Of a stretch of 64,000 nt of DNA, positions 31,153 to 42,983 are shown one piece after another (the stretch's first letter is position 1; the number at the start of each line of letters is the position of its first letter). A program made the translations under genes and the position numbers. Source of the DNA: Bathynomus jamesi (taxonomy: Eukaryota > Arthropoda > Malacostraca > Isopoda > Cirolanidae); contig JAJOZX010002353.1 in the NCBI GenBank assembly GCA_023014485.1, forward strand, positions 423,501 to 487,500, written 5' to 3'. The notes beneath the pieces were generated by a model that worked only from the letters and a program-made list of their open reading frames with translations, had not been told where the DNA came from and did no database searches.

Positions 31153-33862
31153 TAGGGTGGTCCACAGAATGGGGTAAAAAATCGAAGTTCAATTTTCTTT
31201 CCTCCCAGGCTATAATCTGGTTCCTTTTAGCTACAAAATATTTCATGTAAACTTTAAGGCAAATCGAATAACGTTTAGGGGTGGCTCAAAGCTGTTTTTT
31301 GTATACCATTATGCCCTTTATTAATATAGTGAATAATTAAAAGAAACATTATTTACAGATACATTAACTAATGATTATTTTTCTTTCAGATAGATTTATT
31401 AAATTTACAGGTTTTGCAATGTCAAATAAACGTACATTTTACTTAATGAAAAAGTCAGAGGAAACAATCACTGGAGCCAAGCTGCCTTCCCGTGGCCAGG
31501 TCCTCCGCATGTTCCTCCACCATCATCAAGTCTTGAAGAAGGAGATCAAACCTAGTTCAGAAGCTGTTTTTGAAGAATTGCGTCTCTTCTGGGAGAGAGC
31601 CCGAATCCCTACTCAAAGGAAAGACCACATTCTTCACAAAATTCAGGCTCTACACTTGGAGTGGAAAGCGATTAAGAAGAATGCTGGGAGGAAAAGCAAC
31701 TCTCAGTTAGAAAAAGAGAAAACCTTTCAGGAAGAAATGGAGAACCTATTTGATGTCGCCCATGCTGATGCCTTTACCTTAATCAAAAATGAAGAAGACC
31801 GGCAGTTCTTGATCCAACAAAGGAAAGCGGGACGATTGGGATCAATGGTCTCTGCAGATATGGTGACTGACAAGGCAGAAAAGAGAGCTGCTGAGAAGCA
31901 AATGAAATTGGTAAATAGGAAGCGGAAAGCTGAAGAAGAAAAATATGCTGCTTCACAGGAAGTTATGCTAGATCAGGGAAGTTCTTCTTCTGAGTCCTTA
32001 TGTGAGTCAAAAAGAGAAGATGAAGATTACCTTATTAATCCCCCATCTACCAGCGGACCAACTCCACCAAAGAAAAAGGCAGCAAAGAATATCATATCTC
32101 CTGAATTGGCTGCTGCTCTGGACAAGACTGGCATCAGTGACAGGAGGGCCACCTTTGTATTAGCTGAAACTGCATCTAGCCTTGGTCAAGATCTTTCAGA
32201 GGTGAATATCTCTCGTTCTTCAATCAAAAGGCACCGAGAGAGGCATCGAAGGCAAATAACCCATGCCATTAAAGCTAGCTTTAGTCCAAGTATTTCGATT
32301 GTCCACTGGGATGGGAAGTTGATTCCTAATCTACTTGCCAAGAATGAAAAGGTAGACAGACTCCCAGTCCTTGTCTCTTCAGTTGAATCAGGTGATTCAA
32401 AACTGCTTGGTGTTCCCAAACTACCAAGTGGAACAGGGGAAGCTTAATCAGCTGCAGTGTATAATCTTCTTTCCGAATGGAACATAGATAAGTCAATAAT
32501 CGGAATGTTATCAGATACTACAGCATCAAATACAGGAACAAACAGGGGAGCATGCGTTCTTCTGGAACAGAAACTTGGTCGACCACTCTTCTATTTTGCC
32601 TGTAGGCATCATTGCATGGAAGTCATGTATGGAGGAGTGTTTGAAGCAGTCCATGGTTCATCTTCTGCCCCTGAGCCACTTTTGTTCAAAAGGTTCCAAT
32701 CTATGTGGGACTACATTGATTTAAAAACCTTCTCTACATCACAGGATGATGATGAGATGAAGGAGCAAGTTGATCCTTTCAGAAATGAAATAATTGCCTT
32801 TGCCAAAGAATATCTGGCCACTGGAAATTTTCGAGATGACTATAAAGAGTTTTTGGAACTTTCTTTGATCTTTCTTGGTGAAAAAATTGAAAGTTACACA
32901 TTCAAACGTCCTGCTGGCACGCACTGTGCAAGGTGGATGGCTAAAGTTATCTATGCCATCAAAATGTGGCTTTTTCGAAATCAAATCACCCTGACTCCTC
33001 GAGAAGAAGGACTTGAAAACCCTTACCCTTTTTGGAGTTCTAATCTACTTAAAAAGCTGGATCACTGCTCCTATTCCATCACAAGCTCCGAAGAATGATC
33101 TGGATCTTATCCAAAAGTTAAAGGACTATCATGACCAGAAAGTGGCCAAAGCAGCTCTCAAGAAATTTGAAAACCACCTATGGTACTTATCAGAAGAGCT
33201 GGTGGCCCTTGCTCTCTTCGATCCAACTGTTGCACCAGACACCAAGGGAATCATGGTCCAGTGTATGAGGGAAAAGGAGGGGTCATTAGACTTCTCAAAG
33301 AGAAGAAGACTCAAGGAATGCAAAGCAACACTGAAATTAGAAACTCTTGCCACAAAGAACTCATTAAAGCTTCTTAAGGCCCTACCGATCAATATTAGTT
33401 TTCTTGATGATGACCCCAGCACCTGGGAGGAGAATGAAAACTTCCAAGAAACTAAAAGAATCATAGGAAACATCAAAGTAGTTAATGATCATGCTGAAAG
33501 GGCAGTAGCTCTCATTCAGACCTTCAGCGGAACTCTGACGAAAGGAGAAGATCAACTCCAGTTTCTCTTAAGTGTGGTGGATGAGCACCGAAAGAGGTTT
33601 CCTGATTCTAACAAGTCCACAATCTTAGCAGGGCAACAATGAGTGGCCTGGTCAGCCATGATACCCCCGCCAACAAGCGGATAATACCCATATATATGGG
33701 GGGGACCCAGAAGCCATGAATGTGGACTTCTGGGGGTAGTTGAGCCACCTCTAAATATTAACCGATTGAACCCAAATTTTGCTCAGAGATGTTTTATGGG
33801 AAAAGGAACCTAATGAAACCCTGGAAGGAAGAATTTAAAATACTTCCATTTTGTGGACCACC

Positions 33863-33865
<3 letters not shown>
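31153..33865 (+). mobile_element. DDE2 transposon, 2.7 kb, nearly intact
   Basis: TIRs TAGGGTGGTCCACA then AATGG with one mismatch at each end (31153-31173, 33845-33865). It sits in TA-rich DNA, so the TSD cannot be read. One long gene occupies most of it. The TIR opening TAGGGTGG is shared with the MITE at 40247-40428, which has a clear 8-bp TSD, so this element probably also makes 8-bp duplications. Confidence 0.82.
31410..33642 (+). pseudogene. DDE2 transposase-like protein, one stop and one frameshift
   Basis: About 745 codons from MSNKRTFYLMKKSE (31410). A Lys/Glu-rich N-terminal half includes a likely nuclear signal PPKKKAAKN. Then come IVHWDGKLIPNLL (first Asp, about 32299), MLSDTTASNTGTNRGACVLLE (second Asp, about 32505), GRPLFYFACRHHCMEVMY, HCARWMAKVIYAIKMW, and finally DHAERAVALIQ (possible catalytic Glu, about 33488). 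The order fits an RNase-H-fold DDE transposase of hAT-like type. Defects: TAA in place of an expected Gln codon at 32446-32448 and a shift near 33090. I recognise the family as widespread in invertebrates but cannot name its superfamily. Confidence 0.75.
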
Positions 33866-33938
<73 letters not shown>

Positions 33939-33982
33939 CGTGTGTGTGTGTGTGTGTGTGTCTGTGTGTGTGTGTGTGTGTG
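33866..33982. repeat. (TA)n followed by (TG)n microsatellite
   Basis: TA run to about 33930, then TGTATG and a (TG)n run to about 33982. The (TG)n part is the inverted (CA)n tail of LINE family 3. Confidence 0.85.
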
Positions 33983-36480
33983 GGTGTGTTGTGTATGTGC
34001 GATACGGTGAAATCGAGGAAGCTCATTTCCCCTCTATGTAGGGCTGAGTGTGCCCCAAGTGTTACCTGGGCCACACCAGAAGCAGAGGAAGTGGCTGGCT
34101 CAACCCCTGTCGTGAAATGACTTTAATTTAATTTAATTTTCAGTCATACAACGAAACTTATAAAGGGTGTTCCAAATGTCACTGTGCACCTCTGCAAATG
34201 ATTCGGCACTAGGTGCACATTGATTTTTGTGACACCCTGTAGAACCAAAGATTTTTTTTCAGTCATTTCTCTATTTTACATATAACGGCAATCGGGTAGA
34301 CGTGACGTGGCCTTGAAACTTGAACACTGTACACAAATACGCGACACTTTGAAACGAAGCAGGAGGAATTTTATAAGACCACAAATTTTCTTTATTATCT
34401 ACTTTATTACACCCCAACCGATGCTATCGGCTGGGAGTGAACTAGGACCTAACTGTTTAGAGTTTGCCTACGTAACCGCTAATGTATCGGACATTTATAC
34501 TTCTTTTAATGCAAGAAGGAGGGGCCAAGGGAAAATGCCAGCAAAAGCGCCCCTCCCATAAAAGAAGAAGAGAGCCAAAGTCAAGGTCCGGGGTTTTCGA
34601 GATGCCTAGACACTCTGCGTTTGAAATATGCGAGATCATAGACAGGAGGAATCCATACTGACGATCTGAGAGAAGATTGTGAGAAGAAAGGTGTTTAAGA
34701 ATCTTCCTATTAAGGATAGATTTAAAATCTTTGGAAAGGCAGGAAATCAAAGCAATTGGACGATAGTTGGAGGGGTGAAAGCGGTCACCTTTCTTTGGGT
34801 CAGGCTGAATGAAAGCGAACTTTCAGCAGGAAGGAAAAGTACCAGATGGGAGACAAAGACGAAAGAGCTTGACTGGAGAGGGTGTCAGCACAGAAGCACA
34901 GTTCTTAAGAACAACAGAAGGAACACCATCAGGACCATACTCCCTCCTAGAGTTGTGCTCAGATAGTGAAGAAAAAATTTCTTTAGAAGTGATCCTAATT
35001 TCAGACATAATAAAGTCAGTGGGGGTAGGAGATGGAGGAACAGCTGTCGGAATGGAAAAAAGGAGGGAAAAAAGAGTAAGTAAAGTTGTTGAAGAGGTTC
35101 TTGGCTACATGCCAGAAAGAGCGAGAAGAATTAGAATTGGATAGATTCTCACAATTTTCATGGATGAAGGATGTTTTGGCAAGTCGAAAAACAGATTTTG
35201 CACGATTCCGGGCAGAAATATAATTTGAGTGAGAGTGAGGAGTTGGGTGGCGACGGTACCTTCTGAAAGTCTCCTCTCTGTTGCGGATAGCATTAGAACA
35301 AGTAAAGTTAAACGAAGGCGTTTTGCATTAGTACTAGGAATAGAATATAGAATGTACGCCTCCATGCCCGAGAGAATCACCTCCGTGATGCGCTCAGCAC
35401 ACTCAGAAGGGGCCTGGCTATGGAAGCAGTAATCATTCCATGGAAAATCACAGACGCACTGCCTAAGGGTTTCCCAATCAGCGGCCCCGAAGTGCCAAAG
35501 GCGTATCCTCTTGGGAGGATCCAAAGGCCGAATTGGAGCGATAGAACAGGAAACAGATATAACATTATGATCGGAGGAGCCCAACGGAGAAAAAAAATTC
35601 ACAGAGTAAGAAACAAGTATGAGATGTAAGAAATAAACCCAGAATGTTGGGCCTGTCTCTAAGGTGACCGGGGATACGAGTAATGTGCTGTACAATCCGC
35701 TCTAGGTCATTTAGGATAGAAAAGTTGTAAGCTAGTTCACCAGGGATGTCAGTGAGATGGGAGGAAAGCCAAAGGTGGTGGTGGTGAATGTTGAAATCTC
35801 CTAAAAATGGAGATTTCAGCAAAGGAAGAGCAGGAAAGAATATATTCCACTTTGGAAGTGAGGTAGTCAAAGAATTTTGTATAGTCAGTAGAATTAGGAG
35901 AAAGATAAACAGCGCAGATGTATTTAGTTTGAGAATGGCAAGTAAGCCGTAGCCAGTGGGTATAGAATTCGAAGATTCGAGTTAGGGAAAACGGGACCAA
36001 GTTAGGTTATTGCGTACATATAGGCAACATCCACCTTTGGAGTGAAACTGAGTATAGAGAAAGTAAGAGGATACAGAAAAGGGGTTGCTGTTAATCGTTC
36101 CAAACACCTGAGTTTAAGTGAGGAAAAGAGGATGAGGTTTGGAGGAGGAGAGGTGGTGTTCAACAGATTGAAAATGTGAGAAAAGGCCACGAATGATAGT
36201 TTATGAAAAGTGAATCAGAGAGAGGTCCAGAACATCTCGAATGGGGGTAGCAGATCCAGCCATGCTGCCCGGGTCTGCGTTCCCGGTATCGGCAGCGGGG
36301 GAGCCAGAAGTGGGACATTTATGGTCCCCTTCCCTGGGGACTCCGAGGCTCTTGAAGTTGATGCCATTTTTTGTTTTTAATTTGGAAAGATTACGTAGTG
36401 TGGAAGATGCATGTGTATGTAGTAAGGATTAGGGAGAGAAGTGTGTGTTTGAGAGCATGCTGGACTTCTCACAGGGTAGT
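33935..36480 (-). mobile_element. LINE (family 3), minus strand, internally deleted
   Basis: Read from the right: GGCAGCGGGGGAGCC-containing leader (about 36300), endonuclease blocks about 36190-35750 ([18 protein letters not shown]), [17 protein letters not shown] (about 35590), RT lead LRLCLPSGTFPSCWKV-like, SCLSKDFKSILNRKILKHLSSHNLLSDRQYGF (about 34745-34650). It then jumps straight to the 3' end, so most of the RT palm is deleted. The 3' UTR matches 17700-18066 except for a ~120-bp replacement (34139-34265) copied from 30795-30920. Multiple frameshifts. Confidence 0.75.
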
Positions 36481-36945
36481 TGAGACACAGAAAAAGTTCA
36501 GCTAAGGAGGACAGTGACAGAAGAAACGGGAGTTCCAGCACTCCCTCTCTTCTTTCTAGCGTCCCCCTGTATTGTTACTTGTATTGTTCCAGTGGATCAT
36601 TCAATAACCTTTACAACCTTTATTGATAAAATAGAGAGTTTTACAATTTTTGTTTTTGATTTAACATAAATAATTGTGAAATTGGACTATTTATTTATTT
36701 ATTTTTTTGCCTCTTAAACGTTTGGCTTTACTGAGCTCTTAATTAAAAACAAAACAAATAGTTATTATTAATAATACATAAGTCATGAATTAGAATGATT
36801 AATTAGAATATGTACTAATCTTAAATTATTATTATAGTTATGAAACAAATACAAAGCTATAACTGAAGGTATGATACCAATACAATAGAAAGAAATCAAT
36901 ATTAGACATGAGAGACCAACAATAACAAGTAATGTACATTTAATC
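36481..36945. other. Junction of LINE 3 and LINE 5, AT-rich, no gene
   Basis: Holds AACGGGAGTTCCAGCACTCC (36525-36544), which recurs at 23977, 42180 and (inverted) 63175, and the untranslated 3' end of LINE 5. The whole interval is present in inverted orientation at about 62830-63210. Confidence 0.55.
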
Positions 36946-38038
36946 CTAGATTTTTATTAGTGTTCCATTATTAATCAAGATTTGAACTTGATTTGAAACA
37001 AATTTACAAATTATATTCACAATATTATTTATATCAGCATTTAAATCATTCGATAATTTTAGTCCAGTGAAAATGGGGAATTTTTGAAACGAAGACAATT
37101 TAAATTGAGGAATAACATGCTTTGATCTATTTGTGGTCTGATATGAGGGCATTTCTTGATGAGTTACAAAATATTTATTTACCCATTGTAATTCAATGAT
37201 TTTGTTTTTACACCCGTAAATAAAAATAAAATGTTTCAGTTTGATTACATCTTTGAGATTTAGTAGTTTTAGCTTTTTAAATAATGTATTAGAATGATCA
37301 TGGATATCAGCATCAGATAATAAGCTTTTTGCTCGTTTTTCGATGACACAGATACTGTTTAAAGCGTTGTTAACAGAGTTTTCCCTACGAAGGGTATACT
37401 GTGTTATTTAACGAAGAGCAAGCGCATGATACAAACTGTTTAGGGACTACATTTCTAAGTTTAAACATTATAGCAACCCTCCTTGAAATCTTTTTTGAGA
37501 TATAATTTACATGATCACTCCATTGCAAATTTTTGTCCAGCATCACATCAAGAAATTTTGTTACAGTACACTCCTTTAGAAGATATACATTTCGTTTGTT
37601 AGTAAAAATTACAAAATTTCTTTTACTTGTATTTAGGAAAGTTTATTGGTGATCAACCATTTTATTACACTGATAAATTCTGATTTAAATATATTCTGAG
37701 CTGAATTCGCATCTTTGCAAGGAAAAGACTCAGTTGTATCATTTGCAAATGTTATGAAGTTAATAATTGTATCAGATGAACGTTAGAGATCATTTATATA
37801 TAACAAAAATAATTTGTAAATAATTTAAATGATTTTTAAACAAGTCACTGATTGCTCCTCTAAAGCCGTAACAATATGATTTGTTAAGTAGAATATTATG
37901 GTCTATTACATCAAACGTCTTACTCATATCTACAAATATTGATAGAATTATTTCTTTGTTCTCTTTAGCTTTATTTGCATTTTCCATAAGATTTAAAATA
38001 GTAATTTCCGTTGTTTTATTATTACGGAAGCCATATTG

Positions 38039-38426
38039 GAAGCAAGTGTAGTTTACGTCCCCCTGTGCTTGTGATGCCAACTGTAGTTTACGTTCCCGTA
38101 CATTATCCTTGTGTAGTTAACGTTCTCCTACATTATCCTAGTGTAGTTTGCGTTCCCCAACTTTGTCCGCGCATACCTAATCAAATAAAACGTTAAAACT
38201 AACGAAAATATTACGACTTAACCTAATCAATCGTCAATTTATATATATATATATTGACAATTCATTAGGTTAAGTCTTAATATTTTCGTTAGTTTTCACG
38301 TTTTATTTGATAGATTCATTTAAAAAATGTCTCCTAAAGATCGTAGTGTAGTTTACGTACCCGAGCTTTTACCTCGTGTAGTTTGTGTCCCCTTTTGCGT
38401 CAGGGGTACGTAAACTACACTTCTCC
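38039..38426. mobile_element. TIR element with repeated GTGTAGTTTACGT motifs (388 bp)
   Basis: Flanked by an 8-bp TSD CCATATTG (38031-38038, 38427-38434) that, when removed, restores the QYGFRNN reading of LINE 5. Both ends carry AAGTGTAGTTTACGT in inverted orientation, and the same motif recurs internally at roughly 30-bp intervals (about 38082, 38111, 38141, 38345, 38376). The centre holds a hairpin (38178-38315). Subterminal repeats plus an 8-bp TSD suggest a hAT-type non-autonomous element. Confidence 0.75.
38178..38315. repeat. Long hairpin nested in the TIR element
   Basis: Arms of about 60 nt (ATCAAATAAAACGT..., AACTAACGAAAATATTACGAC...) around a TA-rich loop. The CTAACGAAAATAT and TTAACCTAA words are shared with the foldback family at 22941 and 41543, so it is probably a shorter relative. 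Confidence 0.7.
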
Positions 38427-38966
38427 CCATATTGATTTGGATATAATAAATTGTAAGATTCTAAATATCGTTGCATTCTACTTTTTACAATTTTTTCAAA
38501 AACTTTGTTAAACACAAATAATGAACACACCGCCTGTAATTAGGTACGAGTGCAGGATGAAACCCCGCTTAAAAATGAATGTTATACAATCGATTTTTAG
38601 TATTGATGGAAATATTCCTTTGAAAATACTTTCTTTGATAATTTAAGCCAAAGTTACATATATTTTATCTTTAAAAAAGCTTCAATATAGATACAGGAAA
38701 GTTATGAATGTTATTTTTTTGTTTTTTGTATTTTACCAATAATATTCCGGACCTCAGTAGAGGTAGGAGAAACAAAAGAAAATTAATTTAGTGAGGTGGG
38801 TGGCATGCATTCTAACGGTGAGTGATCATTATTTAGTAACTGTGAGTTAAGGTTATAAGCTAACGAAGTAAAATGGCTATTTAAAGAGTTTGCAATAGAA
38901 GTATCATCAGTGATTTCTTTATTACCAACATTTAGTTTCTCCATTGAATTTTTCCAGGTGATCCCA

Positions 38967-39910
38967 GCTCTTTACCACGACAACCCATTGCTTATGAATA
39001 GCTCATGCAGTCATCCGTTTTTCATGAAAATTCACAGAGAAAATTATAGAATTCAGACTCGTGAATAGTCTCTAATCAATAAACGACCAATTACTGATAA
39101 AAATTAAAATTCTTCAAGCCAGAGGTGGACACACAAAGTATTAAAATAATTTTCTAAATAAATGTAAGAAAACTTTTACATTTTACCTTTTTTTTTTTCA
39201 AATTCTTTGATGTTTTACGTCATATGTTGGAGTTCAACTAATTTTTTTATTTATTAAATGTTTTGAAAAGAACAGTAAACTTTTCATAAGTGTCGTACGC
39301 ATGGTAGGCTACAAAAGATAAGGACGAATATAACTAAAATGTTTCTCTGTACGAATACATACGAGCGCCAGTGTAAGTGACCAATGGACCAATTTCAGGT
39401 AAATACGAAAAAGCAGATAGATACATAGAGCACTTCTGTAGGTTCCATGAAGAAAAAGAGAAAGGTTAAGGAAAAGCATTTTTAGTGGGTTTTGGGGGGA
39501 GGGCCAAAAGTGGTGTTAGCCCCAACTTTATCAGCTTTGAGGGGGCCATGGCTCCTTTGGACCCCCCCCCCCTGTATCCACTAATGCATTAATCAACTCC
39601 AAATTTTTATTCTTAATCCACATTCCATTCTCACTTTTAACATCTGCCTTATCATCCCTTACTCAGTGACCCTACTCTTCTTACTCAATGAATGATTGTG
39701 CCACCCTGTGCCTCATACTTTTTCGAAACGCCATCCTCAGTTATTGAAATTGAATTACAAAACAAATGTCCTAAAGTACAATATACTCAATAAAAAACAA
39801 CTTAACTAAAATAATCAAAATTGCAAAATATAAATATTATAATAATGAACTTTCCAAAGATAAGGCCTAAAGGACACATGACAAACATTTGTACAACTAT
39901 GAACAGTCTT
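38967..39910. repeat. Tc1 right end plus DDE1 5' non-coding region (third copy)
   Basis: 38967-39372 matches the Tc1 right TIR (compare 10663-11041). From there it is colinear with 11044-11560, the DDE1 leader. No transposase coding is present. It stops near 39910 at a half foldback element. It is a leftover of another duplicated unit. Confidence 0.65.
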
Positions 39911-39929
39911 CTCGAAAACCAAATTAACA

Positions 39930-40034
39930 CGACTTGACCTAACCAATCGTTAGGTTGAGTCGTGATATTTTCGTTAGTTAGTCTTATAAGGCTAACTAAA
40001 GAATGCTAGGGGCCCTGATCTTCGGGTGATCCAA
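39930..40034. mobile_element. Half copy of the foldback element
   Basis: Retains the central CCTAACCAATCGTTAGG hairpin and one complete arm ending GATCTTCGGGTGATCC; the other arm is missing. Confidence 0.65.
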
Positions 40035-40246
40035 GAGCTGTCGACAGAATAGCATAATATAATACGAGGGTGCACTCTGAAAACTATTTAACTTAAGGTC
40101 TTTCTTTAGAGCAAAACAAAACGTACAGCGTTTCTGAAGAGGATTTCGATGATATACACTTATGACGTAATACTTTAGCGCAGTGTTGCCAGAAAGTACA
40201 AGGTTGACTTCTAAATTTTTTTTACCTAAAAGCTTTAGTTCCGAAT

Positions 40247-40428
40247 TAGGGTGGCCAGACGTCCGGCTTTAGGCGGACATTCCGCCTTTTGAGCACTCTG
40301 TCCTTTGGGTGGCCACTTCCAAATTTCCAAAAAGGAGGACACTGCGTATGTGGCCGTACGTTAACATATATATATATGTTAATGTACGGCCACATACGCA
40401 GTGTCCTCCCTTTTAAATGGCCACCCTA
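40247..40428. mobile_element. MITE with TAGGGTGGCCA ends and 8-bp TSD
   Basis: 182 bp. Ends TAGGGTGGCCA/TGGCCACCCTA; 8-bp TSD TTCCGAAT at 40239-40246 and 40429-40436. The interior holds an 80-bp near-perfect hairpin (GGAGGACACTGCGTATGTGG on each arm) around a TA loop. The terminal TAGGGTGG matches the DDE2 transposon at 31153-33865, which could be its mobiliser. Confidence 0.82.
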
Positions 40429-40556
40429 TTCCGAATGAACACAGAAAAGGCAAAATTATACTTGGTACAAAAAAATTTATAGGAAAATAGAAGAGAACTT
40501 CGAATTCCATTTACGACGGTTGATGCAGATATAAAGAAATGGAAAAGCTTTGAGAC

Positions 40557-42695
40557 AATCTATTCTGGCGTCATTATTGGAATGTATGAAGAATCTAGGA
40601 TGACAGATCAATTTACGAGTTATATCATTCAGAATTACTTGGGTTTTGAATTGAAGAAATTTCAGATATAAAATGGTGGTTTGCCTTATATTTCCCAAAT
40701 GCAAAAGAGGCAGTTGCCCTTTAAAATTTTTTCCTGGGTGTGCCTCAGGATTCTTGGCCACCGGGTATGGCTATACACCAGCTTATAGACTCTGAAATGA
40801 GAATATGTGAGTAAAACAGTGTATTACGAAATATGATTCCACGCATAGGAAGGAAAAATAAGTAGAGCTTAATTTTAATTAAATAAAGTTCCACAATTAT
40901 GGAACACCTTTACTACTGTTATCTAATTACTCTTATCTAATTACTTACGTAAACGATAAAACTGTAATGTGAAAATAGAGAATTAAGTGAAATATCATTT
41001 TTCAACAATTATTGATGAAATACTTTTTTGGCAAACGTGATTTAAATTCCGATTTACTTCTGAACAAGTTGACAAATTTCACGTGTTTCATATAAAGATT
41101 TCATCTGATCCACGGATGATGTAAAGGAAAAGTAAGGATTAATTTCAGAGGTGTTTTCGTAAAACAAAAACTATATTCCACGAATAAACTTTAGAAATAT
41201 TGCCACACAAACCTATTTTACAAAGTTTAATAATAACTTATTTGACATAGTTTGAGAGATAACATTTTGGCCACATCGCAACAACGCTTCCCATTAGATC
41301 AGCGAGATTAAATGATGTTGGATTTGTTCAATAGTTCGATGTGTGCTCATCGTGTGACTTCAGATTTTGTACCGGTACTTGGTTTTGATCCCACAAATAG
41401 CTTCGTCATATTAATTTTGCTGTCACGAACAAATTTAGGGAATCAAAACCATTGTATTACATTACGTAATTTGAGGGAAATGTAAATATAGATTTAGGTA
41501 AATCGTCATATGCAATAAATTACATTCATAAGTAAACAAACCGGATCACCAGAAGATCAGGGCCCACAGCCTTCTTTAGTTAGCTTTATAAGGCTAACTA
41601 ACGAAAATATCACGACCTAACCTAACCATTCGTCAAAGGCGTACATTTGACCTAACGATTGGTTAGGTTAGGTTGTGATATTTTTGTTAGTTAGCCTTAT
41701 AAGGCTAACTAAAGAAGGTTGGGGACCCTGATCTTCACGTGATCCAACAAACCCACTGTAAATATGCATTTGTTATTTCAGAATGCATCAATTCGAACGT
41801 ATTAAACTTTTTTGTAATTATTTATAATGTAAATTAATTTGTATGAAATAACTATACCAACATCTCTCTTCTCAACTAAGCAAATTTAATTGAAATTAAT
41901 CGAACTAGAGCTATGCGCAGATCAGATACATCTATTGTGCCCTAAATAGAATAATGAAAGCATAAATATACATAAAAATGGTTCAGTAATTTCATTTTTT
42001 AATCATTAGCAAATAAAGACTTCAATGTCTTTTCTCTGATCTTTTCCAAGAAACATTGGGTGAATTTAGTACTTTTTGTGTACCAAGTATATTTTGTCTT
42101 TTCTCTGTTCAGTTTCAACTAAAGCTTTTATGTCAAAAACTTTCGCAGTCACCCTTGTACTTTCTGCTAATACAGGAGAAACGGGAGTTCCAGCACTCCA
42201 TATCTCCTACCTAATGTCCCCGCAGGAATACTTCCCTGGTCGATTGGTGTCTACAATCTACTACTCCAAGTGGTCTTGGTTCACCTGTACTCTTTGTCTG
42301 AGGCTAAAAACTTTCAAGAGCAGTCAAATCAAGAATGACAAATTTGAAAAGAAAAAATACATTTAAAAGACAGAGTATAAAATGATACAGGCGCAATGAA
42401 ACTAAAATTAGCAATTTACCCAATTTATTACAACGTTTACATATACGAAATACCTCAATCACCTCTTTAGTACCATTTCCCTAAAAAAATTGACCAATTA
42501 CGAACCAGCAACAAATTACAGTATATATTCATAGATATAGTATATACACTTTAATGCAAAAGATTACTTAGTCCCAATGATATCCAAAAATAATGAGAGT
42601 CCACCTATCGGGTAAACAAAACTATTTTGTGGAGTTCGAACCGTGAGCCGAGAGAGCAGACACAAGAAAAGGAACCAAAAGAGGATTCAAATTTG
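40557..42695. other. Left part of lectin unit C, no gene
   Basis: Colinear with 22442-24498 and 46320-50683. Its left edge joins a plus-strand piece of Tc1 N-terminus (RELRIPFTTVDADIKKWKS, about 40490-40550). It contains the foldback at 41543-41745. Small open frames appear fortuitous. Confidence 0.6.
41543..41745. mobile_element. Foldback element (203 bp), second full copy
   Basis: 8-bp TSD AACAAACC (41535-41542, 41746-41753). The empty site (AAACAAACCTACTG) is single in units B and D. Palindromic throughout, with the same arms as 22941-23142. Confidence 0.82.
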
Positions 42696-42983
42696 TATAT
42701 AAAAGGACTCCAATGAGCTTAAAATGAGGACCTCACAAAAGGGCACAATCACTTACTAACTTAATTACCTAAACTCTTTAATCTACTTTCTCTTCTTTAT
42801 GCCCAAAACCAGTTTTATCCACAATAAATAAAATTATTTTCCAAAACTTTTAGAAACGAAGTAGGTGCTGAACGAGTTATTATTATTATTATTATTATTA
42901 AAAGGGCGAATGAATAACATTCTTTATCACACTTCTTTTAATCTACAAATAGGAAATGTATTAAATAACATCTCCAATTTATA

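Larger units (their letters stand above)
36590..38966 (-). mobile_element. LINE (family 5), 5'-truncated, decayed
   Basis: Minus-strand RT in pieces: VFEKIVKSRMQRYLESYN (about 38500-38450), YGFRNNKTTEITILNL and motif A SIFVDMSKTFDVIDHN (38040-37880), a remnant of motif C FITFANDTT (about 37765) where the usual FADD is FAND, and a C-terminal region to 36946. The motif B region is deleted. At 38966 it abuts Tc1 sequence. A separate element (38039-38426) is inserted in the RT finger region. Confidence 0.7.

Noticed and set aside
37790..38080. Host gene on the minus strand
   Set aside because: Clear RT motif A (VDMSKTFDVIDHN); it is LINE 5 coding interrupted by an insertion.
38082..38390. CRISPR array because of regularly spaced 13-bp repeats
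   Set aside because: Eukaryotic context; repeats are short, imperfect and partly inverted, and the block is bounded by an 8-bp TSD in a LINE.
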